Source: Clostridia bacterium (GTDB lineage: Bacteria > Bacillota > Clostridia > Oscillospirales > Acutalibacteraceae). From it: a stretch of 40,896 nt of DNA. Under the pieces are notes generated by a model. It saw only the letters and a list, made by a program, of their open reading frames with translations. It was not told where the DNA came from and ran no database searches. The position numbers and the translations under genes were made by a program. This document shows, in pieces, positions 15,579 to 22,968 of this stretch (within the stretch, counting starts at the first letter, position 1; each line of letters begins with the position of its first letter). The stretch lies in NCBI GenBank assembly GCA_017549105.1, contig JAFYVN010000009.1, forward strand, positions 1 through 40,896. The letters run 5' to 3'.

Positions 15579-16841
15579 ATGAGCATGAAGATTAACACAC
15601 ACGCAAAAAGTGCCGAGCTTTTCCAGAGAGCGGCAAAGGTTATTCCCTCAGGTCTTTACGGCCATCAGGGTCCCGCAGAAGGCTGCTGCATCCCTGTTTC
15701 CGCATATCCTCTTTTCAGCCAGAAGGCACAGGGTACATATTTCTGGGATGTTGACGGAAATAAATATATAGACTATATGTGCGCATACGGTCCAAACGTT
15801 CTCGGCTACAATGACCCCGACGTTGATAAGGCTGTTATGGAGCAGATGAAAATTGAAAACTGCGTTACCGCACCTTCAACAAAGATTATCGAATTTGCAG
15901 AGCTTATGGTTGATACAGTTGCTTCCGCAGACTGGGCATTCTTTGCAAAGAACGGCGGCGACACAACAACTGCGGCTATTATGACCGCAAGAAACGCAAC
16001 CCACAGAAAGAAGATTATCTTCGTTAAGGGTTACTATCACGGTGTTGCTCCCTGGTGCCAGAAGGTTGACTATCCCGGTGTTATCCCCGAGGATGTTGCA
16101 AACAACCTTTATGTTGACTGGAACGATTTCGAGCAGCTCGAAAGAGTTGTTGCAGAGAACGAAGGCGAAATTGCCGCATTCATCTCAACTCCCTATATGC
16201 ACGGCAACTTCCTTGATAACGTGCTTCCCGCAGAAGGTTACTGGCAGAAGGTCCGTAAGCTCTGCACCGAAAAGGGCATCGTTCTTATCGTAGACGACGT
16301 TCGCTGCGGTTTCAGACTTGATCTTGCAGGCTCCGACCATCACTACGGCTTTGAAGCTGACCTTATCTGCTTCTGTAAGGCTCTCGCAAACGGCTGGAAC
16401 GTTTCAGCTCTTTGCGGTAAGGAATGGCTCAAGAGCGCAATCAGCGGTCTTTCATACACAGGCAGCTACTGGATGAGCGCAGTTCCCTTTGCAGCTGCTA
16501 TTGCTTGTATCAACAAGATGAAAGAAATTGACCTTCCCAAGTTCTGCCTCGAAAAGGGCACAATGCTCTGCGACGGTCTTAAGGCTGCTGCCGCAAACAA
16601 CGGCTTCAACCTCAACGTTTCGGGCGAACCCGCACTCTTCTATCTGATGCTTAAGGATGATGATTCACTTATGCTTCATCAGGAGTGGATTGCAGAGGTT
16701 GTCAAGAGAGGCGTTTATATGACCAACCACCACAACCACTTCATCAATGCAGCTCTTTCGGACGAAGACATCAAGCACACAATCGAAGTTGCTGAAGATG
16801 CATTCAAGGCTGTTCGCAAGAATCACCCCGAACTCGGCTGA
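15579..16841 (+). CDS. Class III PLP-dependent aminotransferase, glutamate-1-semialdehyde aminotransferase-like
   Basis: The 420-residue product has the full fold-type I length. The opening AKVIPSGLYGHQGP and WDVDGNKYIDYMCAYGPNVLGY are typical of the GSA-aminomutase branch. PLP contacts are visible at FFAKNGGDTTTAAI (124-134), YYHG 152-155, the DDV 239-241 (most relatives have DEV), and the Schiff-base Lys267 in CKALANGW. It is not likely hemL itself: no tetrapyrrole genes are near and the active-site neighbourhood (GGDTTT in place of SGSEA, DDVRCGF in place of DEVMTGF) differs. AAGGAGG lies before the ATG; a second ATG two codons later is possible. It sits between an SCP2-like gene and transketolase genes. 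The substrate is probably an aldose, ketose or ketol made by the transketolase. Confidence 0.88.
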   Translation: MSMKINTHAKSAELFQRAAKVIPSGLYGHQGPAEGCCIPVSAYPLFSQKAQGTYFWDVDGNKYIDYMCAYGPNVLGYNDPDVDKAVMEQMKIENCVTAPSTKIIEFAELMVDTVASADWAFFAKNGGDTTTAAIMTARNATHRKKIIFVKGYYHGVAPWCQKVDYPGVIPEDVANNLYVDWNDFEQLERVVAENEGEIAAFISTPYMHGNFLDNVLPAEGYWQKVRKLCTEKGIVLIVDDVRCGFRLDLAGSDHHYGFEADLICFCKALANGWNVSALCGKEWLKSAISGLSYTGSYWMSAVPFAAAIACINKMKEIDLPKFCLEKGTMLCDGLKAAAANNGFNLNVSGEPALFYLMLKDDDSLMLHQEWIAEVVKRGVYMTNHHNHFINAALSDEDIKHTIEVAEDAFKAVRKNHPELG

Positions 16842-16849
16842 TTCAAATG

Positions 16850-16996
16850 AATAATGAATAGTGAAAAATGAATAATTAAGGACGGGTTTTCACCCGTACC
16901 CGATATAAAAAGCGTCTCAGACCCGAAACTTTTTCATTCTTCACTTTTAATTTTTCATTTAAAAGAAATTGTAGGGCGGGATGCCCTAATCCCGCC
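16850..16996. repeat. AT-rich imperfect inverted repeat (MITE-like) with GTAGGG hairpin inside the operon
   Basis: The 188-base gap between aminotransferase and transketolase holds AATGAATA-type words at 16846-16875 and their inverse at 16933-16960 (TTTTTCATTC, TTTTTCATTT), a hairpin ACGGGT/ACCCGT at 16882-16897, and a GTAGGGCGGGAT unit at 16971 whose GGCGGGAT (16975-16982) pairs with ATCCCGCC (16989-16996). The latter resembles units near 40251 and 40306. No transposase is present, so it would be a non-autonomous or REP-like element. Confidence 0.6.
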
Positions 16997-17029
16997 GTTA
17001 AATTTATAAATTCTAAGGAGGAATTTACC

Positions 17030-17899
17030 ATGGCATTAACCAAGCAGGAATGGCTCGAGCTTGAAAAGCAGGCTAATGAGCTTCGTAAGCTTTGCCTTGA
17101 CACCACCTATTGGGCAGGCAGTGCTCACATCGGCGGCGGCATGAGCGTTATGGATATGCTCGCTATTCTTTATTACAAGTACATGAAGTACGACGTTGCA
17201 AATCCCCAGTGGGAAGACAGAGACCGTTTCATTCTCAGTAAGGGTCACGCAGGCGTTGCTCTTGCAAGCCTTGTCTGCCACGTTGGTTTTGACGACAAAG
17301 AAAAGCTCAAGACATTCAATCTCAGCAACTCAACAATGGGTATCCACCTTGACTCAAACAAGGTTAAGGGCATCGACGCTTCAACCGGTTCACTCGGTCA
17401 CGGTCTTTCAATCGCTCTCGGTACCGCTCTTGCAGCAAAGGTACTCGGCAAGGATTATATGACATATTGTATCCTCGGCGACGGCGAATGCGACGAAGGT
17501 TCAAACTGGGAAGCAGGTATGGCTGCTGCTCACTTCAAGGCAGACAACCTTATCGCTTTTGTTGACCGTAACAAGTGCATGATTGACGGCCCCACAGAAG
17601 AAGTTATGAAGCTTGAACCCCTTGCAGACAAGTGGCGTTCATTTGGCTTCGAAGTTATCGAGGTTGACGGTCACAACATGAACGCTCTTTCAGAGGCTAT
17701 CGACACTGCTCTCGCAGTTAAGGAAAAGCCCGTTATGATTATCGCTGACACCGTTAAGGGCGCAGGCGTTGATTATATGGAAGGCGACTACAAGTGGCAC
17801 TACGGCGCACTTAACGAAGAAAAATATGAGCTTGCAAAGGCAAGCCTTGAAAAGTATTATGCAGCACGTGTTGCACGTGCAGAAAAGGAGGGCATCTGA
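17030..17899 (+). CDS. Transketolase, N-terminal (subunit A) chain
   Basis: The 289-residue chain carries the thiamine-diphosphate pyrophosphate half of transketolase. Visible motifs are SAHIGGGMSVMD with His33, SKGHAGVALAS (71-81), TGSLGHGLSIALG (119-131) and the metal/ThDP motif GDGECDEGSNWE at 150-161 with Asn181. Two-chain transketolases are usual in clostridia and archaea, so this is a true split and not a frameshift: it has its own stop, and the partner chain has its own ribosome binding site (AAGGAGG) and ATG 3 bases on. An AGGAGG lies before this ATG. Transketolase transfers a two-carbon ketol unit from a ketose to an aldehyde acceptor; the acceptor here need not be a sugar of the pentose phosphate cycle because the operon is not a central-carbon one. 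Confidence 0.93.
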   Translation: MALTKQEWLELEKQANELRKLCLDTTYWAGSAHIGGGMSVMDMLAILYYKYMKYDVANPQWEDRDRFILSKGHAGVALASLVCHVGFDDKEKLKTFNLSNSTMGIHLDSNKVKGIDASTGSLGHGLSIALGTALAAKVLGKDYMTYCILGDGECDEGSNWEAGMAAAHFKADNLIAFVDRNKCMIDGPTEEVMKLEPLADKWRSFGFEVIEVDGHNMNALSEAIDTALAVKEKPVMIIADTVKGAGVDYMEGDYKWHYGALNEEKYELAKASLEKYYAARVARAEKEGI

Positions 17900-17901
17900 T
17901 C

Positions 17902-18912
17902 ATGGCAGGAGGACTGACTTATACCGCTACCGAATCAACCGCTTTCTCAACGGCTGAAATTTACGGTAAGGCTCTTTGCGAGCTTGGCGAAAAGCATCCT
18001 GAGGTTGTTGCTCTCACAGCTGACCTTGGCAAATCAACAAAAATCGGTATGTTCGGTGAAAAATTCCCCGACAGATACTTCAACGTAGGTATTGCTGAGC
18101 AGAATATGTTCGGTATGGCTGCAGGTATGGCAAGAGCAGGACTTGTTCCCTTCCTTTCCACCTTCTCGGTTTTCGCTTCTCTCAGAAGTGCTGACCAGCT
18201 TCACACCGACATCTGCTATCAGAATGTTAACGCAAAAATCATCGCTACCCACGCAGGCACATCCTTCGGTCAGGCGGGTTCAACTCACCACGCTATCTGC
18301 GATATGGCAGTTGCACGTTCAATCCCCAACCTCACCGTTATCTGCCCTGCTGACGGTCTTGAAACATACAATGCGGTTCACGCTGCATACGACAATTTCG
18401 GACCCTACTACATCCGTATCAACAGAGGTTTTGACCGTGTTCTTTACGAAACAAGCGACTACGGCTTCGAGGTTGGTAAGGCTGTGACAATCAACGAAGG
18501 TTCGGATATCACAATCATCGCTTGCGGTTCATGCGTATTCCAGGCATATCAGGCTGCAAAGTTCCTTGAGGTCAACGACGGTCTTAAGGTAAGAGTTCTC
18601 AATATGCACACCATCAAGCCTATCGATAAGGAAGCTATCATCAAGGCTGTTATGGATACCCGCCGCATCATCACCGCAGAAGACCACAATATCCTTGGCG
18701 GTCTCGGTTCAGCTGTTGCTGAAGTTATCGTTGAAGCAGGTAAGGGTTGCGCATTCAAGCAGCTCGGTATCCCCGACAAGTTCGCTCCCATCGGTCTCCA
18801 CGAAGATATTATGTCAACGCTCGGTATCGACCAGAACGGTATCATTGCTGCTGTCCGTGAAGTTATGGGTAAGGACTTCGAACTCGACGACGACTGGGAC
18901 GACGAAGCATAA
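17902..18912 (+). CDS. Transketolase, C-terminal (subunit B) chain
   Basis: The 336-residue chain supplies the pyrimidine-binding and C-terminal domains that pair with subunit A. It shows ALTADLGKSTKI, the catalytic Glu66 in GIAEQNMFGMAAG that activates the ThDP aminopyrimidine, the histidine-rich loop GQAGSTHHA (123-131), and the C-terminal domain (GSDITIIACGS, ITAEDHNILGGLGSAVAE). The acidic C-terminus (DDDWDDEA) is unusual. It starts 2 bases after the subunit A stop. Together the chains give a complete enzyme; 1-deoxyxylulose-5-phosphate synthase is less likely, since the length and the two-chain form fit transketolase better. Confidence 0.93.
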   Translation: MAGGLTYTATESTAFSTAEIYGKALCELGEKHPEVVALTADLGKSTKIGMFGEKFPDRYFNVGIAEQNMFGMAAGMARAGLVPFLSTFSVFASLRSADQLHTDICYQNVNAKIIATHAGTSFGQAGSTHHAICDMAVARSIPNLTVICPADGLETYNAVHAAYDNFGPYYIRINRGFDRVLYETSDYGFEVGKAVTINEGSDITIIACGSCVFQAYQAAKFLEVNDGLKVRVLNMHTIKPIDKEAIIKAVMDTRRIITAEDHNILGGLGSAVAEVIVEAGKGCAFKQLGIPDKFAPIGLHEDIMSTLGIDQNGIIAAVREVMGKDFELDDDWDDEA

Positions 18913-18921
18913 TTTGAGTTC

Positions 18922-18949
18922 TTTTCACTTTCTCGTTCGGTAGTGAAAA
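18922..18949 (+). other. Hairpin between transketolase B and the last SCP2-like gene
   Basis: TTTTCACT (18922-18929) and AGTGAAAA (18942-18949) form a perfect 8-bp stem with a 12-base loop. No T run follows, so it may set stoichiometry or protect the mRNA end instead of ending transcription. Confidence 0.4.
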
Positions 18950-19000
18950 TGAAAAACAACCTCAAATCCGTCATTAAAACAAGCGAAAGGAATGATTGAT

Positions 19001-19807
19001 ATGCCTTCAAGAGAAGACTATTTGACCAATAAAATTTTCCTTTGTGCGGTTCTGCCCCTTATCAAAACCATCGCTACGGATGACCCCAAGCTTGCCAAGA
19101 AATTTGAGCACGCTCATGCGGTTATCCAGGTCAGTGCAAAAGACCCCGAGTCTCCTGACGGCAAGTTTGCAACACATTTTGTTGTTAACAGCGGTGAATG
19201 GCTTTGCCACCCCAATAAGGTTGCTACCAATGCTCACATTGAACTCGAGTTCAAGAACATCGAGACAATGAACGCATTTTTCAAAGGAAAAATCGGACCT
19301 GCAACACTTCCCGCAATGAAGGGCGTTGCAAAGAAACCCGCCGTATTTATGGCATTTATGATGACACTTCTCAAAATGTCATCTCTCCTCACAGCTACCG
19401 AAGCTCCCGAGGATGAAGAATCAAAGAAACTCCTTGTTAAGTGCTATTTCTACCTGCTTTCGAGTGGTATCAGCACTCTCAACAAGCAGGGTCACGAGGA
19501 TATCCACAACTGGACTCTCAAGAGCCCCGACAGAGTTTATGCATGGGCAGTCAATGACTACCCCGAAATCTCCGCTTACATCCGCATCAAGGCAGGTAAG
19601 TCAAAGGCAGGCAGAGGCGTTTATAAGCGTGCTCTTCCCTTCTTCACAATGAGATTTGACAGCCTCGACAGTGCACTCGGCATTCTTATGGGTACCGCAG
19701 ATATGCTTGAATTCACAAAGACAGGTAAGCTTATTATGGACGGCGCACCCGAATTCGGTGCAGAAATCGGTAACTATATGATGCTTGTCGGCGACTACGC
19801 AAGATAA
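19001..19807 (+). CDS. Second duplicated SCP2-like protein, distal gene of the operon
   Basis: The 268-residue product has the same plan as the first operon gene: a first half with AHAVIQVSAKDPESPDGK and IELEFKNIETMNAFFKGKI, then a helical connector with a hydrophobic MAFMMTLLKMSSLL stretch, and a second half with ISAYIRIKAGKSKAGRG, FFTMRFDSLDSALGIL and TGKLIMDGAPEFGAEIGNYM. I recognise the SCP2-like layout by pattern only. The start at 19001 is preferred because AAAGGA lies 8 bases before it; the ATG at 18992 follows that site with no gap. A terminator follows. Having two different lipid-fold proteins bracket the enzymes argues that the intermediate or product is hydrophobic. Confidence 0.62.
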   Translation: MPSREDYLTNKIFLCAVLPLIKTIATDDPKLAKKFEHAHAVIQVSAKDPESPDGKFATHFVVNSGEWLCHPNKVATNAHIELEFKNIETMNAFFKGKIGPATLPAMKGVAKKPAVFMAFMMTLLKMSSLLTATEAPEDEESKKLLVKCYFYLLSSGISTLNKQGHEDIHNWTLKSPDRVYAWAVNDYPEISAYIRIKAGKSKAGRGVYKRALPFFTMRFDSLDSALGILMGTADMLEFTKTGKLIMDGAPEFGAEIGNYMMLVGDYAR

Positions 19808-19814
19808 ACAGACA

Positions 19815-19849
19815 ACGGGACGGTCTTTTGATATGCACCGTCCCGTTTT
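19815..19849 (+). terminator. Terminator of the SCP2-aminotransferase-transketolase operon
   Basis: 10-bp stem ACGGGACGGT (19815-19824) with ACCGTCCCGT (19837-19846), then TTTA. Confidence 0.85.
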
Positions 19850-19856
19850 ATATTAA
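19828..19856 (+). promoter_or_regulatory. Possible promoter embedded in the preceding terminator
   Basis: TTGATA at 19828-19833, 17-base spacer, TATTAA at 19851-19856. The -35 is in the terminator loop, so the next gene could start its own message here. Confidence 0.45.
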
Positions 19857-19875
19857 GCCCAAAGGAGCTTGCTTT

Positions 19876-20796
19876 ATGAAAAAATCAATTTTCGCTATTG
19901 CAATGGTTTTTGTTTTTATGTTTACTGTTATCAGTGGAGTTTCGGCAGAAAATAATGTTGAAAAAAGCGAAATAACTTCAACTGACACATCGGTACCAAC
20001 CATAACAATACCTGCACTCCCGATAGCATGTAACAATTGCCACACATACTTCAATGATAGAGAACAATACAATGAACACATTGCTTCTTGTAATATCCAT
20101 AAAGAGTGTGTTGGATGCCGGAAAACTTTCTATAATTCAGAACTATACGATGCTCATCTCCAAAACTGTATAGAAGAAAAAAGTTCACACTTAACGATCA
20201 AAGACCTTCTTGAGTTAATTTTAGACAACGCAAAAAGCAACAATAGCCAATGGGACGATATCGAAGCAACCATTATAAAAATTGTTGATATTCTCAGCAA
20301 CCTCAGTGGAGATCCCGATAATCTAGAAAAACTTGATGCAGCAGTCGCCGAACTTGAAGCGTTGGGTTTTGAAGATAGCGAATGGTTGATATCAATTCTG
20401 AAATCTAAAATAAAAACTCTTTACGCCGGTGAAATAGCTGTGATAAAAATCGATATCCGAACACCGTCACAGACAAAAATCAACTATGGCGATACAATTT
20501 TACTTCATGCAGATGTCGACTCCTTGCCCTCATATGCAACAATTCAATGGACTGCCGATAACGACAATTTTACAATAGTTGAAATTTCGGAAGACGGCAG
20601 AACCTGCAAAATTACTCCGAACAAATCGGGCGATACCGTATTCACTGCATCGGTTATCAACAAGGATAATGGCGGTGTGCACGGAAAAGACACTCAGACC
20701 ATGACATCAAATGCAGGTATTTTCCAAAAGATCCTCGCATTTTTTAAAAATCTGTTTAGATTCACAAAAGACATGCCCGAAGCAATTATATTCTGA
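19876..20796 (+). CDS. Secreted protein with two C2HC zinc-finger-like motifs, Ig-like domain and C-terminal amphipathic helix
   Basis: The 306-residue product starts MKKSIFAIAMVFVFMFTV with a signal peptide cut near VSA (residue 24). Two motifs follow: CNNCHTYFNDREQYNEHIASC (spacing C-x2-C-x12-H-x3-C; 21 residues, first and last are Cys) split here as CNNC and HIASC, and CVGC with HLQNC of identical spacing. The aromatic-leucine pattern is like classical zinc fingers. A helical middle (about 90-185) leads to an Ig-like domain (IKIDIRTPSQTKINYGDTI ... VFTASV) and a basic amphipathic tail (FQKILAFFKNLFRF). The start at 19876 has AAAGGAG before it. The Ig-like plus tail module is clearly related to that of the protein at 38749. 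The function is unknown. Confidence 0.85.
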   Translation: MKKSIFAIAMVFVFMFTVISGVSAENNVEKSEITSTDTSVPTITIPALPIACNNCHTYFNDREQYNEHIASCNIHKECVGCRKTFYNSELYDAHLQNCIEEKSSHLTIKDLLELILDNAKSNNSQWDDIEATIIKIVDILSNLSGDPDNLEKLDAAVAELEALGFEDSEWLISILKSKIKTLYAGEIAVIKIDIRTPSQTKINYGDTILLHADVDSLPSYATIQWTADNDNFTIVEISEDGRTCKITPNKSGDTVFTASVINKDNGGVHGKDTQTMTSNAGIFQKILAFFKNLFRFTKDMPEAIIF

Positions 20797-20827
20797 TATA
20801 TGTTAATTCAGTCTTATTGTTAAATAA

Positions 20828-20860
20828 CAAAACCCGACAGAGTAAATCTGTCGGGTTTTG
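20828..20860. terminator. Bidirectional terminator
   Basis: Perfect 14-bp stem CAAAACCCGACAGA (20828-20841) with TCTGTCGGGTTTTG (20847-20860) and a 5-base loop; A and T runs on both sides serve the plus gene and the converging minus operon. Confidence 0.92.
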
Positions 20861-20865
20861 ATTTC

Positions 20866-21090
20866 TTATTTCTTATTTACTTTCGGAATTATAAGACATC
20901 CCGCAATAACCGCAACCGCCGCAACAACCGCAACGATAACCCACACCATCGGCTGGCTGCCCGTATCGGGTGCGGAAACCGAATCGGGCGATGCCGCAAA
21001 TGCGCTGAATGCCGCTGTCACAACGCCGAGAATCATTATTGCGCAAAGCACGATTGCAACTATTCTGACTATAATATTATTCTTTTTCAT
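20866..21090 (-). CDS. Small secreted protein with sortase-like APDTG sorting signal
   Basis: The 74-residue product has an N-terminal signal peptide (IVRIVAIVLCAIMILGVV, cut near AFA), about 10 exposed residues (SPDSVSAPDTGSQP), a second hydrophobic helix (MVWVIVAVVAAVAVIAGC) and a basic end (KVNKK). The order xPDTG, hydrophobic span, basic tail is that of cell-wall-sorted proteins, and clostridial sortases tolerate first residues other than Leu. After both cleavages only a 10-15 residue peptide would remain, which is odd. It could equally be a small two-helix membrane protein. ATG 21090 has GAGGTG at proper distance inside the end of the mutase gene, so the two are cotranscribed; the in-frame GTG at 21099 is itself part of that site. 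Confidence 0.75.
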   Translation of the reverse strand: MKKNNIIVRIVAIVLCAIMILGVVTAAFSAFAASPDSVSAPDTGSQPMVWVIVAVVAAVAVIAGCLIIPKVNKK

Positions 21091-21100
21091 AATATTCACC

Positions 21101-22810
21101 TCATATTTTCAGCAGAGTTTTCATTGCGTTGCCAATGTCGGCAGCAACCTTCTCTGCGCCTTCCTTTGATTTTTCACAGCCTGTGACATAAACCTTGATT
21201 TTCGGCTCCGTGCCGGAGGGTCTTACTATTGCAAAATTACCGTCGGGTAATGTGTATGCAAGAATATTCGACTCCGGAAGCCCGATTGCTCTTTTTTTGC
21301 CCGTTGCGGTGTCGGTAATCATACCTTCGGCAAAATCGTGAACTTCAAGCACCTTAAGACCTGCAAGCTCTTTTGGCGGGTTGTTTCGGGTCTCTGCCAT
21401 AATTTCAGACATTTTCACCATTCCGCTTGCCCCTTCAAAAACGAAGTTGTAAAGGCGGTCAACATAAAATCCGAATTCGCCGTAAATATCATTGAGAACA
21501 TCAACAAGGGTCTTGCCCTTTTTCTTATAATAAGCCGCCATTTCGCAGACCATCAGCGATGCGGCAACGGCATCCTTATCTCTTACGTGTGTGCCGATAA
21601 GATAGCCGTAAGCTTCTTCGAATCCCATAATGAATCTGTGTTCTTCGCCCTCTTTTTCGAGATTCGTGACAAATTCACCGACATATTTGAATCCCGTGAG
21701 CACATCAACAACCGTGCATCCGTATTTGGCGGCAACTCTTGTGATGAGCGGAGTTGAAACAAATGATTTTGTCATAAGAGAGTTTTCGGGAAGAGTGCCT
21801 TTTTCTTTTTTCGACGAAAGCATATATTCGGCAAGCAGAACGCCCACATCGTTGCCCGAAAGAAGAACATATTCTTCGCCCGTGAGCACGGCAATGCCCA
21901 CTCTGTCGCAGTCGGGGTCGGTTGCAAGAAGCAAATCCGCCTTTTCTTCTTTGGTCATTTCGAGTGCGCACTCAAAAACCTGTCTGATTTCGGGGTTGGG
22001 ATAGGGGCAGGTGGGAAAAGTGCCGTCGGGCATTTCCTGCTCACTTACGACTTTCACATTTTCAAATCCCGCTCTTTTAAGGATTGTTCTGACGGGGATA
22101 TTTCCCGTGCCGTTGAGTGGAGTGTAAATTATTTTCAAATCCCGTGCATCGGGGTTAATCGGTCTTTCCATCACGAGCGAATAAAACTCCTCGGTAATTT
22201 CATCGGGAATATATCCGATAAGACCTTTCTCCATCGCCTCATCAAACGGAATGCGCTTGATATCTTCAAAGATATCAACTTTCTGAATAAATCCGTAGGT
22301 TGCAAGAGCCGCTTCATCGGTCATCTGATAACCCGAAGGGTCATAGCATTTATAGCCGTTGTATTTTGACGGATTGTGGCTTGCAGTGATAACTATTCCG
22401 CCGTCACAATTAAGGCGCTTGACTGCGTATGATAACATCGGAGTCGGTTTTAGGGTTGGAAAAATATATGCTTTAACTCCGTTTGCGGCAAGCACTTCGG
22501 CGCATTGTTTTGCAAAAAGGTCGGAATTGATTCGCGAATCGTAGCCGATTGCAACGCTCGGATTTTTGCCTTTGCTGTTCAGATAATCCGCAAGTCCCTG
22601 CGTTGCCTGGCAAACGGTGTAGGTGTTCATTCTGTTTGTTCCCGCACCGAGTGTGCCTCTTAACCCTGCCGTTCCGAATTCAAGATTTCTGTAAAAACGG
22701 TCGAGAATTTCTTCTTCGTTTCCCTTGATTGCAAGAAGCTCTGCATTGATTTCGGGATTATCTGCCGTCTTTTTGAGCCAGAGTTCATAAAGTGATTTCA
22801 CATCATTCAT
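21101..22810 (-). CDS. Phospho-sugar mutase (phosphoglucomutase/phosphomannomutase)
   Basis: The 569-residue product belongs to the alpha-D-phosphohexomutase superfamily and interconverts hexose 1- and 6-phosphates through a phosphoserine. The four hallmark elements are present: LEFGTAGLRG at the N-terminus, the phosphoserine loop TASHNPSKYNG, the metal loop LLATDPDCDRVG, the sugar loop GFEEAYGYLIG, and the phosphate-binding RPSGTEPKIKVY near the end. The length fits the PgcA/Pgm2-type branch of Firmicutes, so alpha-phosphoglucomutase for cell-wall or glycolipid precursors is the likeliest role. AAGGAG precedes the ATG. Confidence 0.95.
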   Translation of the reverse strand: MNDVKSLYELWLKKTADNPEINAELLAIKGNEEEILDRFYRNLEFGTAGLRGTLGAGTNRMNTYTVCQATQGLADYLNSKGKNPSVAIGYDSRINSDLFAKQCAEVLAANGVKAYIFPTLKPTPMLSYAVKRLNCDGGIVITASHNPSKYNGYKCYDPSGYQMTDEAALATYGFIQKVDIFEDIKRIPFDEAMEKGLIGYIPDEITEEFYSLVMERPINPDARDLKIIYTPLNGTGNIPVRTILKRAGFENVKVVSEQEMPDGTFPTCPYPNPEIRQVFECALEMTKEEKADLLLATDPDCDRVGIAVLTGEEYVLLSGNDVGVLLAEYMLSSKKEKGTLPENSLMTKSFVSTPLITRVAAKYGCTVVDVLTGFKYVGEFVTNLEKEGEEHRFIMGFEEAYGYLIGTHVRDKDAVAASLMVCEMAAYYKKKGKTLVDVLNDIYGEFGFYVDRLYNFVFEGASGMVKMSEIMAETRNNPPKELAGLKVLEVHDFAEGMITDTATGKKRAIGLPESNILAYTLPDGNFAIVRPSGTEPKIKVYVTGCEKSKEGAEKVAADIGNAMKTLLKI

Positions 22811-22841
22811 AGCCGATTCTCCTTAATTTGCTCCATTTTAT

Positions 22842-22870
22842 ATTTTACCTTTTTTTTATTTTATTGTCAA
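22842..22870 (-). promoter_or_regulatory. Phospho-sugar mutase promoter
   Basis: Minus strand TTGACA (plus 22865-22870), 17-base spacer, TAAAAT (plus 22842-22847). Confidence 0.75.
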
Positions 22871-22907
22871 TCAGCGCAAAACATTCTTTTTGTTAACATT
22901 TAATTAA

Positions 22908-22936
22908 TTGACTAAAAAATTCTTGTTTGTTATAAT
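22908..22936 (+). promoter_or_regulatory. Promoter of the beta-propeller/DUF4474/Nudix operon
   Basis: TTGACT at 22908-22913, 17-base spacer, TATAAT at 22931-22936, diverging from the mutase promoter. Confidence 0.75.
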
Positions 22937-22968
22937 AAATTAAATATTGCAATTTTGGGGTGAAGAAA

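Noticed and set aside
17896-17904. Possible frameshift splitting a full-length transketolase
   Set aside because: The two chains each have a ribosome binding site and start, and two-chain transketolases are normal in clostridia, so it is a natural split.
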